Notes: generated by a model not told the origin, from the sequence alone. DNA of 64,000 nucleotides from Faecalibacterium sp. I4-3-84 (GCF_023347255.1 NZ_CP094466.1:1674001-1738000), one strand, 5' to 3'; counted from the stretch's first letter, positions 16,145 to 24,812 are shown. Made by a program: numbers and translations.

Positions 16145-16771
16145 ATGATTGAAGCAGTGATTTTTGATATGGATGGGGTGCTGGCAGATACAGAATATTA
16201 CTACGAGAACCGCCGTAAAAACTTTCTGCTGGAAAACGGCATCCCCATCCCGGAGGGCAACTTCATCGGCTCCAACGAAAAAGCCATCTGGGAAGCCATT
16301 GTCCCCAACGACCCTGTGCGCCGTCAGGAGATGCTGATGGCTTACCGGGAGTACCGCAAGGCTCGCCCCACCCCCTACGGCAAGCTTACCGACCCGCAGG
16401 CAGAGCCGCTGATGAATGCGCTGCGCAGCCGGGGGCTGAAGGTGGCGGTGGCGTCCTCCAGCGCAGCACCGGATATCATGAAGATGCTCACGGAGGGCGG
16501 CTTGAAAGCCATGGTGGATTTCGCCTTCAGCGGCGAGGACTGCGCCGCCCATAAGCCTGCACCGGATATCTATCTCAAGGCGCTGAAGGCACTGGGGCTG
16601 ACGGCAGACAAGGCTATTGCGGTGGAGGATTCTCCCACAGGCATTGCCTCCGCAAAGGCGGCAGGGCTGAAGGTGCTGGCACTGAAGCCCCGCCACGGCG
16701 AGCCGCTGGACCAGTCCGCCGCAGACTGCATCATCACCCAGCTGATGGATGTAAAGGAGCATCTGGACTGA
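16145..16771 (+). CDS. HAD-superfamily phosphatase / beta-phosphoglucomutase-like
   Basis: A 208-residue HAD subfamily IA protein. Motif I is FDMDGVLADTE (nucleophile Asp9, acid Asp11), motif II is VASSS near residue 104, and motifs III/IV are K-x-APDIY and VEDSPTGIASAKAAG. The cap domain is small and helical. Close relatives hydrolyse sugar phosphates or interconvert them. After the PTS and deglycase genes it may remove a by-product phosphate, but the substrate is unknown. It begins after a terminator with its own weak ribosome site, so it may be read by leakage. The YitT-like gene starts two bases after its stop. Confidence 0.85.
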   Translation: MIEAVIFDMDGVLADTEYYYENRRKNFLLENGIPIPEGNFIGSNEKAIWEAIVPNDPVRRQEMLMAYREYRKARPTPYGKLTDPQAEPLMNALRSRGLKVAVASSSAAPDIMKMLTEGGLKAMVDFAFSGEDCAAHKPAPDIYLKALKALGLTADKAIAVEDSPTGIASAKAAGLKVLALKPRHGEPLDQSAADCIITQLMDVKEHLD

Positions 16772-16772
16772 G

Positions 16773-17666
16773 ATGGAAGCGATCAAGAACGGTCTGCGCA
16801 AAAACCTGACTCCGGCACAGCTGTGGAGCGGCGCACGCTTTTTTCTACTGCTGAATCTGGGACTTATCATCTATGCAGTAGCACTGAACTTTTACTGTGC
16901 GCCCAACCACTTTGTATTTGGCGGCACCACCGGTCTTTCCATCGTTCTGGCCACCTGCTTTCCGGCTCTGAGCGTCAGCACCTTTATGTGGATCACCAAT
17001 GCGGTGCTGGATGTGCTGGGCTGCGTCTTTCTGGGCATAAAGACCATGGGTTGGACACTGTACTCCTCCTTCATGCTCAGCTTTTATTCCAGTATGTGCG
17101 AAAAGATGTTTCCCGTGTCGCAGCCTTTGACGGATGATACTTTGCTGGAGCTGTGCTTTGCGGTGGCGCTGCCTGCCATTGCCAGCGGCATCGTATTCAA
17201 CATCGGGGCATCCACCGGCGGCACCGAGATCGTGGCGATGATCCTGCACAAGTACATCAAGGTGGAGATCGGCAGGGCTCTGCTGCTCAGCGATATCGGC
17301 ACAGTGCTGTTTGCGGCTTACCTCTACGGCCCGCAGACCGGGATGTACTGCGTGCTGGGACTCATCGGGCGCAGCACCATCGTGGATACAGCTATCGAGA
17401 GCCTGAATCTCCGCAAGGTGTGTACGGTCATCACCTCAAGGCCGGAGCCCATCCGGCATTTCGTTACGGAAACACTGGGACGCACAGCGACCCAGCAGAA
17501 CGCCACCGGCGTGTACACCGGCGAGCCCCGCACCATGATTATGGTGGCGCTGACCCGGCGGCAGGCAGGGCTGCTGCGGGATTTCCTGCGCCGGGAGGAC
17601 CCGGAGGCCTTTCTGACCATTGTCAACTCAAGCGAGATCATCGGCAAAGGGTTCCAGTCCATCTGA
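16773..17666 (+). CDS. YitT-family membrane protein
   Basis: A 297-residue membrane protein with about five N-terminal hydrophobic segments (residues 20-205) and a soluble C-terminal DUF2179 domain (about 205-290). The pattern NIGASTGGTEIVAMILHKY near residue 147 is typical of the YitT family. Function is not established; transport roles have been suggested. It is coupled to the HAD gene (TGAGATG junction) and ends at a strong terminator, closing the element 1 cargo. Its presence with a sugar PTS could mean export of a waste product, but this is speculation. Confidence 0.85.
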   Translation: MEAIKNGLRKNLTPAQLWSGARFFLLLNLGLIIYAVALNFYCAPNHFVFGGTTGLSIVLATCFPALSVSTFMWITNAVLDVLGCVFLGIKTMGWTLYSSFMLSFYSSMCEKMFPVSQPLTDDTLLELCFAVALPAIASGIVFNIGASTGGTEIVAMILHKYIKVEIGRALLLSDIGTVLFAAYLYGPQTGMYCVLGLIGRSTIVDTAIESLNLRKVCTVITSRPEPIRHFVTETLGRTATQQNATGVYTGEPRTMIMVALTRRQAGLLRDFLRREDPEAFLTIVNSSEIIGKGFQSI

Positions 17667-17674
17667 AAACGCAG

Positions 17675-17715
17675 AATGCCCGCCCACTGTGGCTTTCCAC
17701 AGGTGGGCGGGCATT
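17675..17715 (+). terminator. Terminator after the YitT gene
   Basis: ATGCCCGCCCA-CTGTGG pairs with CCACAG-GTGGGCGGGCAT (one bulged base), followed by an AT-rich stretch. Confidence 0.8.
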
Positions 17716-17738
17716 ATTATATATGGTAAATGGTTGTT

Positions 17739-17873
17739 TACGCTGACTTCCCGGGATTTACGCTGAAAATACGCTGACTTGGCATGGTTTACGCTGAATT
17801 TACGCTGAAAACGCGCAATCGCGCGAACAAAGCGCGAATAAATCCGGCTGACCGCGAATAAACCGCGAACAAA
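17739..17873. repeat. Two families of short direct repeats (iteron-like)
   Basis: TACGCTGA occurs five times (17739, 17759, 17770, 17790, 17801) and then CGCGAAYAAA four times (17822, 17833, 17853, 17864). They lie in a 360-bp gap with no supported gene. Spacings of about 10-11 or 20 bases put many copies on one helix face, suggesting a protein-binding array. Confidence 0.65.
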
Positions 17874-18025
17874 GATCGCACGGGCGTGCATTCTTCATGC
17901 GTGGGAAGGTGCGACGTGAAAGTTGGAACTTGTAAAAATAAACTGTAATACGATTGAATTTCGGAAAAGTGGAATCGCACGCTGGAATGCGCGCGTGCAA
18001 TGTTGCCTGAATAAAAGTCAGCGAT

Positions 18026-18067
18026 AAAAACGCGCGCCGCGCGATTAGCATTTTTGCCGCGCGTTTT
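18026..18067 (-). terminator. Terminator of the DUF6061-like gene
   Basis: On the minus strand AAAACGCGCG pairs with CGCGCGTTTT and ends in five T. It lies eight bases after the stop codon. A diverged copy is at about 50840-50880. Confidence 0.7.
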
Positions 18068-18074
18068 CTAAGGC

Positions 18075-18323
18075 TCAATCTTCCAGCCTGCCGTGGTCAC
18101 AGCCGAGGGAAAGATAACGCTCCATCTCCCCTCTCAGCACCATCTGTGCGTACTCCAAGGGCTTATTATACAGCAGCCAGTCCAGTTCTGCCCGCTGTGC
18201 CGGGGTGTTGCCGTACTCGTCCTCCACGGTAATGCAGTCGATGACAACGGTGGTGCCATCCGCGAACAGGGCTTCCACCCGGTTGGTGTCCATGTTGTAG
18301 CGGCAGGAAAGCAATTTTGTCAT
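18075..18323 (-). CDS. Small protein, DUF6061-like
   Basis: An 82-residue acidic protein. It opens with a beta-strand-like region (LLSCRYNMDTNRVEALFADG) and has a conserved helical middle, RAELDWLLYNKPLEYAQMVL. I recall this as DUF6061, common in Faecalibacterium-type genomes; function unknown. The ATG at 18323 was chosen over one five codons upstream because GGAGGA lies at the right distance. It sits at the end of element 1, and a frameshifted copy marks the matching end of element 3 (50888-51137), so it belongs to the element and not to the chromosome. Confidence 0.75.
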   Translation of the reverse strand: MTKLLSCRYNMDTNRVEALFADGTTVVIDCITVEDEYGNTPAQRAELDWLLYNKPLEYAQMVLRGEMERYLSLGCDHGRLED

Positions 18324-18594
18324 AATAGTATCCTCCAAGACTTGATTTATGGTGTGCGGTCGCTCGAACCAATGCCGTCAAGTCGTTGTCGGATAAGTCG
18401 ATTTTTCATTTGTCTGAGAGTAAGTGCACGGTTTCTGCACGGTTTTTGCACGGTTTCAAAACGTGCAAAGGGTGCAAATCATTGCAAAATCGGACAAAGG
18501 GTGCAGAAACTCGAGGTTCAAAATCTGCGATGTATCGCAAAGAAATGACGTTGAAACGTAACTTCCAAAAATTGAGGGAATCGCCCGGCGTGCG
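18324..18594. other. Right terminal region of element 1 with arm-type repeats
   Basis: No gene seen. TGCACGGTTT starts at 18425, 18436 and 18447, matching the left-end triplet in sequence and 11-bp period. Several GTGCAAA/GTGCAGA motifs follow (18463-18505) and may be further integrase or excisionase sites. The first 70 bases match the element 3 right end up to GTTGTCGGATA (18391/51208). Confidence 0.65.
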
Positions 18595-18682
18595 CTACGA
18601 ATCAGTAGGCCGGGGGTTCGAGTCCCTTCCATCGCACCAGAAAATGCCGTGAAATCGAAAGATTTCATGGCTTTTTTGTTTT
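18595..18682. other. Second copy of the 88-bp attachment site
   Basis: Identical to 4635-4722. It contains the 3' half of tRNA-Arg and its terminator but no 5' half, so it is not a second tRNA. It is the junction between element 1 and element 2. Confidence 0.92.
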
Positions 18683-18694
18683 TCTGGCAGGGTC

Positions 18695-18721
18695 TGCACA
18701 CTTTTGCACATCTCCTGCACA
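18695..18721. repeat. Arm-type site candidates of integrase 2
   Basis: TGCACA/TGCACA/TGCACA start at 18695, 18705 and 18716 (10-11 bp spacing), between the attachment site and integrase 2. This is the same place as the TGCACGG triplet in element 1 but a different sequence. Confidence 0.55.
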
Positions 18722-18792
18722 CTTTACAAAAAAGCCATGAACTCTTTGCATCGCTTGCACAGCGTGTATTTCGCTGCACAAAAAAGAATCTT

Positions 18793-20193
18793 TTACGCGA
18801 AGAGCACCCGCGTCAGCTCGCGGCGTTCCTCTGCGTCCATCTGCCGGATGGCTTCAAGGATCATTTTACCCGTGATTTTTGTTGCCACCGGCGTTTTGTT
18901 TTCCGGGGGTTTCTGCGGCTTTGCACCGGCCACATCCTGCGTGTAGAAGTCTGCTTCGATCTTCTCGGTCAACTCCAACCGGGGTTTGTCCTGCGTGTGG
19001 GCGTAGGTGTCCATCAGGACGGTGGCGGTTGCATGGCCGGTGTTGCCCTGCACCGACTTGAAGTCACCGCCAGACTGCAGCAGCTGGTAGGTGGCACTGG
19101 AATGGCGCAGACCGTGGAACACGATCTTCTCAAACTCCGGGTGCTCTGCCCGCCACATACGATACCACTTGGTCAGAACGTCCGGGGCAATGGGTAAGCC
19201 GTCTGGTAAGCGGAACAGCTGACCGCAGTTGCTGTACTTTTCCGGGGCGCTCTGCTCGTCCTGCTTCATCTTTTCCAGCCATGCCAGAAGCTCCTCTTTC
19301 AAGGGCTTGGTCATGTACAGAATGCGGTTGGACTTTTTGGTCTTAGTCCGCTTGAGAATCAGCGAGGACTTGCTCCCCTCCCGTCTGTCCGGGAAGGTGT
19401 GGTAGATTTGGGTGGGGTCGATCTTGGACAAGGCGACCTTGTCGGCACGCTGCAGGGCTTTGTTCACCGAGATGGTTCCCCGTCCGTCTGCTGCATCAAA
19501 GTCGAGGTCTCCCGGCTGCAAGCCGAGGATCTCGCCCTCACGGAGCGAGAGGATCATGCTCATGTGCACCGCCAGATGCAGAGCGGGGTTCTCGATGGTC
19601 TGCAGCGCCGCCAACATGGTGCGCTCATCCCAGATGGTGCGTTCTTCGGTGTTGATCTTGGGGGCTTCACGGGGAGTAGGCGATTTGTGAATCAGATCCC
19701 AGTCAACGGCATACGAAAAGGCGGTCTTCAGGAGCGTGTGGACTTCGTGAATGGATGTGCTGGATAACAGCCGTTTCTTCTGATTTTCCGTCAGCTCCTG
19801 CTTCACACCGTGCACATACTGCCCGCAGGGGGTCTGGCTCAGGGTGGCGTAGAACTGCTCAATATCGTAGGTGCGGAGGTCTTGCACCTTCCGCTTTCCG
19901 ATATACGGCACGATGAGGTTCTGCACCATCGCCACAGATTGGGTGTAGGTCTTGGGAGACCACTTGTGTTTGCTGGACTGAATGGGGATCCACTTGTACA
20001 GCATCTCCTCCACCGTCATGGTGTCGGGCACGAGGAAGGTGCCGTCCAGCAGTTCCTTCTCCACCGTAATCTTGCGCTCCTGCGCTTCGGCCTTGGTCTT
20101 GAAGGTTTCCCAGCCCTTGCAGGGCTTGCCAGCATGATCTTTGTAGTTGTATCGGACGGAATACGTGTTGCCACGTTTCATAATAGATGCCAT
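18793..20193 (-). CDS. Tyrosine recombinase/integrase of element 2
   Basis: A 466-residue recombinase clearly related to integrase 1, with the same domain order and catalytic residues at the same positions: Arg218, His360 and Arg363 in HGLRH, His387 and Tyr397. Most differences fall in the arm-binding and C-terminal parts. It should recognise the same 88-bp tRNA site but different arm sites (TGCACA type). The start at 20193 has GAGGGA six bases upstream; the longer frame adds 11 codons without support. An excisionase-like gene lies 14 bases upstream. Confidence 0.94.
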   Translation of the reverse strand: MASIMKRGNTYSVRYNYKDHAGKPCKGWETFKTKAEAQERKITVEKELLDGTFLVPDTMTVEEMLYKWIPIQSSKHKWSPKTYTQSVAMVQNLIVPYIGKRKVQDLRTYDIEQFYATLSQTPCGQYVHGVKQELTENQKKRLLSSTSIHEVHTLLKTAFSYAVDWDLIHKSPTPREAPKINTEERTIWDERTMLAALQTIENPALHLAVHMSMILSLREGEILGLQPGDLDFDAADGRGTISVNKALQRADKVALSKIDPTQIYHTFPDRREGSKSSLILKRTKTKKSNRILYMTKPLKEELLAWLEKMKQDEQSAPEKYSNCGQLFRLPDGLPIAPDVLTKWYRMWRAEHPEFEKIVFHGLRHSSATYQLLQSGGDFKSVQGNTGHATATVLMDTYAHTQDKPRLELTEKIEADFYTQDVAGAKPQKPPENKTPVATKITGKMILEAIRQMDAEERRELTRVLFA

Positions 20194-20207
20194 AGATGTT
20201 CCCTCCC

Positions 20208-20507
20208 TCAGACCGCTGCAAACCAATCGTCAAAGCTCTGCTTGCTTACCCGGATGCTGGTACCGAGGCGGATCACCTTGAAGTCTTTCGTGGTGTTGCA
20301 CAGATTGTACGCAGCACGGTTGGAGATCGCCAACAGTTGGGCGATCTCTTCCACCCGGTAAACGAGCGGGGCGTGTCGGACGGTTTTGCTGGTCTGGTCA
20401 GAAGGTTCTACGGCAGGGGTTTCGGACAATTTCATTGTAGGGGATTCGGGCGCGATTTTCAAGTCCTCACGGGTCAGTTTGGCGGAATTTTTGCGGACAT
20501 TCGTCAT
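20208..20507 (-). CDS. Excisionase-like helix-turn-helix protein of element 2
   Basis: A 99-residue protein with a C-terminal excisionase/MerR-type domain (YRVEEIAQLLAISNRAAYNL, then IRVSKQSFDDWF). It has the same layout as the element 1 protein but a different N-terminal half. Two ATGs lie close together; the second (20507) is eight bases from GGAG and is preferred. It reads into the integrase gene and probably sets excision direction. Confidence 0.83.
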   Translation of the reverse strand: MTNVRKNSAKLTREDLKIAPESPTMKLSETPAVEPSDQTSKTVRHAPLVYRVEEIAQLLAISNRAAYNLCNTTKDFKVIRLGTSIRVSKQSFDDWFAAV

Positions 20508-20513
20508 AGGCAT

Positions 20514-20886
20514 GTCTCCTTTGCACTTCTCCAGACCCGGCGCAGCTCCGGTTGAGTTGCACCCTTGTGGGCCGGTAAATATGTAAGGGCCTGCCGCTCC
20601 TGACCCGAAGCAGCAGCCCCAAAAAAGTGCGAGAACTTGAATTTACGCGCCCCACGCGCCCCAAACCACACAAAAGTACCTTCCTGTGTTGATTTTATGG
20701 GGCGCATGGCTGGGATGGACGCGCCCTTTTGGGGCGCATCTTGGTTTCTCTCCCGCCCCGAAGGGCGTGTTGCCGCCCCACATCCGCCCGGAAGGGGCGG
20801 ACACGAACCCGAAGAAAACAGCGATAACAAGTCGAAACCACTGATTTGGGGCGCGTAGGGCGGGAGATTTTCACTTTTCGTGTGTT
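20514..20886. repeat. Intergenic region with GGGGCGC / GCGCCCC repeats
   Basis: No gene seen in about 370 bases. The 7-mer GGGGCGC or its complement occurs at 20647, 20656, 20699, 20731 and 20848, with a shortened copy at 20721 forming GCGCCC-TTTT-GGGGCGC. The array lies downstream of the helicase gene and before the excisionase gene, and may be a replication origin or binding array. Confidence 0.55.
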
Positions 20887-22233
20887 TTATGCCGCAGCAA
20901 AGGCGGGGTGGACGCATACGCCCCGGAAGCCGCGATACTTTCCCTCGATGTGCTTGGAGAAGGTCAGGCCATACTTCCCTGCATTTTTCAGCAGAAACTG
21001 GCTGAACTTCTTTTGCGGAACAGGCGATTCCAGATTATCCTCGCACCACTTGGTGTAGGCGCGGTAGAGATAGGTGGAGCGTTCCTCGGTGTCGGGCTTG
21101 AAGCGGACATACGCCGTTGCCTGCATGAACTGGGTCAGGTTGTCGCTGTCCGCCATGGCTGCTTCGAGGTTCTGGATAGAGCGCTCGCTGATGGTAAACT
21201 GATAGCGGTTCGCCAGCAGACGGTGCAGCCCCTCCAGCATCCACAGCAGGATGCCGGGACGCTCCTCGGACAGCTCTTCGATGAGGAAGGGGTTATCCAC
21301 CCGGGCAGGGTCACGGTCTTTTACCGTGATGAGGATCTGTCTGCGCCAGAAGCCGTCGCTGTCATCGTGAGCAGCCACAAGGTTGCCATTGCCGAAGCAG
21401 ATGAAACGAACGTACAGCAGGCCTTGGACAGCCTGCTTGTTTTTCCGCTCGATGCACAAACGGTCTTCAGCGGTGACGATGGACTTGATGTTCCGTGTTT
21501 CGGGCAAAGCCACCATGTTCAGGTCGTCATCGACCATGACCAACTTGTACTCCAGATTTGCACTGGCAAAGCGGTTCGTTTCGATGCGGAGGATGGATTC
21601 GGAGTGAGAGGCTTCCCCGAACAGCTTCTTCAGCAGCAAGCCGATGCGGGATTTTCCTTCGCCGCCCTTGCCGGTCATGACCAGCATCTTCTGCGCCTTG
21701 GTAGACGGGATCAGAAGATAGCCGAGATATTCCTGCAAGGTCAGAATGTCCTCCGGGATCAGTAGACCGTCCAGAAATTCCAGCCACTTGGTCGGTGCGG
21801 GGGCATCGGGCTGGTATTCCACGGGGAGCCGGTTCAGGCAGAGTTCCTTTTCCGGCACAAAGCCCCGCTCGTCCAGAAAGTAGGTTCCGTTCTGGAGATG
21901 GATGCGGTCAAGCTGGGGTTTCCATTCGGGGGTATAGGTTTCGATACGGAGTGCGTCCAGAACCTGCTTTTCCTTCTTGGCAAGGTTGTCGAGCACAAAG
22001 TCACGGAGGTCGCTGTGGACTTCGTAGAGCAGTGCGTCCTCGTCTACCTCGCCGTTCTGGTCGAACAGCTTCTGTTTCAGGCACATCATGGGGTGTTTCT
22101 CTAAAAGGTACTGGCAGTAAGCGGTTTCACGCACTTTGCCCTTACTGTCTACCCAAGGGCATTCGCATTCTTCCTCTTCTTCCAGTTCGTCCTCATCACG
22201 CCAATCGTCGTTCCTCTTTTTCCAGTCGCTCAT
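20887..22233 (-). CDS. SF3-type replicative helicase of element 2
   Basis: A 448-residue relative of the element 1 helicase. It has Walker A GKGGEGKSR, Walker B KLVMVDDDLN, and motif C in VRFICFGNGN. An acidic N-terminal segment (run of Glu around residues 17-24) is unique to this copy. The C-terminal winged-helix-like end includes YRGFRGVCVHP. The ATG at 22233 has GGGAGGG; the gene overlaps the end of the primase gene by 38 bases, indicating one operon. Confidence 0.87.
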   Translation of the reverse strand: MSDWKKRNDDWRDEDELEEEEECECPWVDSKGKVRETAYCQYLLEKHPMMCLKQKLFDQNGEVDEDALLYEVHSDLRDFVLDNLAKKEKQVLDALRIETYTPEWKPQLDRIHLQNGTYFLDERGFVPEKELCLNRLPVEYQPDAPAPTKWLEFLDGLLIPEDILTLQEYLGYLLIPSTKAQKMLVMTGKGGEGKSRIGLLLKKLFGEASHSESILRIETNRFASANLEYKLVMVDDDLNMVALPETRNIKSIVTAEDRLCIERKNKQAVQGLLYVRFICFGNGNLVAAHDDSDGFWRRQILITVKDRDPARVDNPFLIEELSEERPGILLWMLEGLHRLLANRYQFTISERSIQNLEAAMADSDNLTQFMQATAYVRFKPDTEERSTYLYRAYTKWCEDNLESPVPQKKFSQFLLKNAGKYGLTFSKHIEGKYRGFRGVCVHPAFAAA

Positions 22234-22739
22234 GCAATCCCTCCCAATACTTCCGTAGCTCGTCTTCGGTCTTCGGGTCCGGGAGCACCGAACAGTCCAG
22301 ATAATATTCAACGATGTCAAGGTTCTTTATCGCTTCAAGGAAGCAGGGGTGAAGTTCTTCTGTGGGTGACTGCGGTGCGTATCGGATCCGCCAACGCTGC
22401 AGACAGCGGTAATAGTCCAGCAACTGCTGCCGGACGGTGGGCGGTCTGCGGGGAGCAAGCCGCACCTTGCCGTCGGCAAGTGCCATGCCGAAATCGTTCT
22501 TCAACTTTTCCACGGCCTTATAGGGAGAAAGTTGAAAAAGTCTGCCGACAAAATCGATCACATCGCCATCTGCCTGACAGGCGAAACAATGGAAACGGCT
22601 GTCCACCTTCATGCTGGGGTGTTTATCCCCGTGGAAGGGGCAGCACATCATACCGTTCCGGTTTACGGCTAAGCCGTACAGCTCCGCTGCCTGCCGGGTC
22701 GAGATGGCGTTCTTTACGTCCGAAAAGACAGAGGTGCTA
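22196..22739 (-). CDS. CHC2 zinc-finger primase protein of element 2 (start unresolved)
   Basis: Zinc-finger primase domain with CCPFHGDKHPSMK and FHCFACQADGDVIDF, followed by a helical region like that of the element 1 protein. Similarity to that protein begins before the first in-frame ATG (residues like NAISTRQAAELYGL), so the true N-terminus lies upstream of 22651. In that frame no ATG, GTG or TTG is present near the expected start. The upstream 35-codon reading frame ends at TAG exactly there, in a different frame. Either an unusual start, a +1 frameshift or a sequence error is needed. The function otherwise matches the element 1 protein. Confidence 0.7.
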
Positions 22740-22844
22740 CCCTCCGTCCCAATGGGTGGGGTACAGGCGAAAGGACGAAGCCCGGTGAGGGGCGTGGGTG
22801 AGGTTGGGTTTATTCACACATCGATCCGTCAGAGTGTTGTTCAT
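22737..22844 (-). CDS. 35-residue small protein between relaxase and primase
   Basis: A short frame with an ideal ribosome site, AGGAGGTCAAATG, whose ATG overlaps the relaxase stop (ATGA). The product is basic with a His/Pro-rich middle and ends in LYPTHWDGG. The stop TAG lies where the primase frame begins. It may be a leader for primase, half of a frameshifted gene, or an independent peptide. No function is recognised. Confidence 0.55.
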   Translation of the reverse strand: MNNTLTDRCVNKPNLTHAPHRASSFRLYPTHWDGG

Positions 22845-24403
22845 TTGACCTCCTGCTGCGGTACGGCGTGGCTGCGCTCCTCCTTGCGGAAGAAGGTTTC
22901 CACGTTCTGTAGTGCGGTGCGGAGTTCACGCAGTTCGATCTGCGCTTTCTTGTAGCGGGTGTAGAAACCGTTTTTCTCCGAGGAAAGGGTCTGGTATTCG
23001 GCATCCAGTTTTTTGAGGTCCGGCAGAGTCCGAAGCCCATTGGCCTTGAAATAGGCGCAAGCGGCCTCGTACACAGCAAACTCTGCACGGTGCTGCTCCT
23101 TGAACTTGGCGGGATTCCGCACAGTCTGGAGCTTCTGTGCAAGAGGCTTGTACTGCCGATAGACCACAAGATGCCCGCGCAGCTCCTTGAGGGAGACCAT
23201 GCGGGCATCCATGTCTTTGACCACCGCCAGTGCATCGTCGTGCTGGGTTTGCAGTTCGGCAATGCGCTGGTTCAGGGCATCTTCACTGAGCAGCTTTTTC
23301 TCCTGCAGGAGACACAAGGTCTGCGACCAGCGTTTGAGGTTGAACTTTTTCGCCCAACGCTCATAGCCGATGCCCTTGCCTGCAGCAACGTTCGCCTGAA
23401 TGTCAACCAGTTTCCTGATCTTATCCGGTTTCTTCTCGCTGCTGGGCTGGATGATGGCGGCAAGCTGGATGTTCTGGGCGAGGGCGGTCAGCACCTGCTC
23501 TTTTTCCAGCTTCTTGCTCAGTTTCTTGGCGGTGATGAACTTTGTCCGGCCGGGCGGGCAGTAGCTCAACCGACCTCGGCTCTCTTTCACGGCGATGCCG
23601 TGTTCCTGCATGAGCAATGCAGAAAATTCCTCGAAGGTGGTGGTCTTGTTCAGCACAGCGTAGATCTGCTTTCGCAGCTTGTCCAGCTCGGTCTGGTAGA
23701 CGGTCTGGGTGGGCTGCTGCCCTTCGGCGGCAAGTTTGGCGTTGGCATGGTCGAGGCGGCGCTGTCCGCGCCGCTGCGCCCAATACTCGCGCTCCGAAAC
23801 ATGGTCGCCTTGGGCTTCCAGCAGGTTGATCTGGTTCAGATCGGCTTGCTCGCACATTTCCATGACCGCGACACGGAGGTGCCGGAGCATGGCAGAGGTG
23901 CAGCGGTGCTTCTTGCCCGCTTCCCAGTCGCACGGCTTGTCCATGAAGGGCTGCCGTTCCACGGTGCGGACGCGCAAGCTGCCGATGACGATGTGGACGT
24001 GAATGTTCCCGGCACTGTTGTGCCCGTCCGGGTGGGTACAGACGATGGCGGGATGACCGGGGAAATTGTCCCTGCAGAACTGCAAGCCAAGGGCTTGCGC
24101 CCGCTCCATGGTCAGGCCGTTCTCTACTGCGTCCTTCGGGTCGAAGCTCACAATATAATGGTGGGTCTTCACGTCCTCCCGCCTGCCGTTCTTGCCGTAC
24201 TTGCGATTGGCAATCAGGCAGGCCATAGCGAACGAGGATTCGCCGCACTCAAGGGTGTCGAGCAGGTACGAATCCCGCAGCTTGGGTCTGCCCTTCTCGT
24301 CCAGAATGGGCAGACCAGTGTACTCGTTGTGCTGAAAGGTGAGATAGCTTTCGGCGGCGGCATAGTTAGAGTTTTTCGAGGTCAAATGCTTGATGGTTGC
24401 CAT
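22841..24403 (-). CDS. MobA/MobL-type relaxase of element 2
   Basis: A 520-residue relaxase. The start MATIKHLTSKNSNYAAAESYL is typical of gut Firmicute mobilization relaxases. The three-histidine metal site appears in GHNSAGNIHVHIVIGS near residue 135, and a catalytic tyrosine is expected in the first 30 residues. The C-terminal 300 residues are charged and helical. The ATG at 24403 was chosen by family similarity; its ribosome site is weak, but it overlaps the mobC gene and is probably coupled. It belongs to a different relaxase family from the MobV of elements 1 and 3. Confidence 0.88.
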   Translation of the reverse strand: MATIKHLTSKNSNYAAAESYLTFQHNEYTGLPILDEKGRPKLRDSYLLDTLECGESSFAMACLIANRKYGKNGRREDVKTHHYIVSFDPKDAVENGLTMERAQALGLQFCRDNFPGHPAIVCTHPDGHNSAGNIHVHIVIGSLRVRTVERQPFMDKPCDWEAGKKHRCTSAMLRHLRVAVMEMCEQADLNQINLLEAQGDHVSEREYWAQRRGQRRLDHANAKLAAEGQQPTQTVYQTELDKLRKQIYAVLNKTTTFEEFSALLMQEHGIAVKESRGRLSYCPPGRTKFITAKKLSKKLEKEQVLTALAQNIQLAAIIQPSSEKKPDKIRKLVDIQANVAAGKGIGYERWAKKFNLKRWSQTLCLLQEKKLLSEDALNQRIAELQTQHDDALAVVKDMDARMVSLKELRGHLVVYRQYKPLAQKLQTVRNPAKFKEQHRAEFAVYEAACAYFKANGLRTLPDLKKLDAEYQTLSSEKNGFYTRYKKAQIELRELRTALQNVETFFRKEERSHAVPQQEVK

Positions 24404-24812
24404 ACAGTTCACCAACCGTTTCTTCGGCTTTCAGCCGAAAGTTCGTGAGTGCGGACAGTTCCTCCAGAATTTGCGCCCGGAGCTGCTCGGTGTCTTTGCC
24501 GCCGGAGTTTAAGTGCCGTGCAAGCTGGTTGAGGTTGCTGCCTACCTTGCTGCACTGGGCAGACAAGGCAGCAAGCGCCGCCAGTACATCCTCGCCGCCC
24601 TGCGCCACCACAACGGTGTGCTTGACGTTCACGCCGTACAGGACGCGGCGGACGAGTTCGGATTGGGTGAGGTGGAGTTCTTTGCAGGCGTATGCGATCC
24701 GCAGTTTTTCTTCTGCGGTCACTCGGACTTTGATGATGTGTGTCTTTCGTTTTCGCGGCGTGTCATTGCGGTTCTCTCGTGCGTGTACGTTCGGACTTTT
24801 CATTTCAGTCAT
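24366..24812 (-). CDS. MobC-type relaxosome accessory protein
   Basis: A 148-residue DNA-binding protein. After a basic N-terminus (RKRKTHIIKVRVTAEEKLRI) comes a ribbon-helix-helix-like segment and the MobC pattern GSNLNQLARHLNSGG near residue 95. MobC proteins bind the transfer origin and help the relaxase open the DNA. The ATG at 24812 has AGGAGG six bases upstream; the frame extends far upstream only by chance. It overlaps the relaxase start by 38 bases. The transfer origin is expected just upstream. Confidence 0.85.
   Translation of the reverse strand: MTEMKSPNVHARENRNDTPRKRKTHIIKVRVTAEEKLRIAYACKELHLTQSELVRRVLYGVNVKHTVVVAQGGEDVLAALAALSAQCSKVGSNLNQLARHLNSGGKDTEQLRAQILEELSALTNFRLKAEETVGELYGNHQAFDLEKL

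Noticed and set aside
17739-17873. CRISPR or tandem satellite
   Set aside because: Repeat units are 8-10 bases with unequal spacing and change type midway, so they fit binding sites better.
18595-18671. Second tRNA-Arg gene
   Set aside because: Only the 3' half is present; the D arm and 5' acceptor strand are missing, so it is an attachment-site copy.
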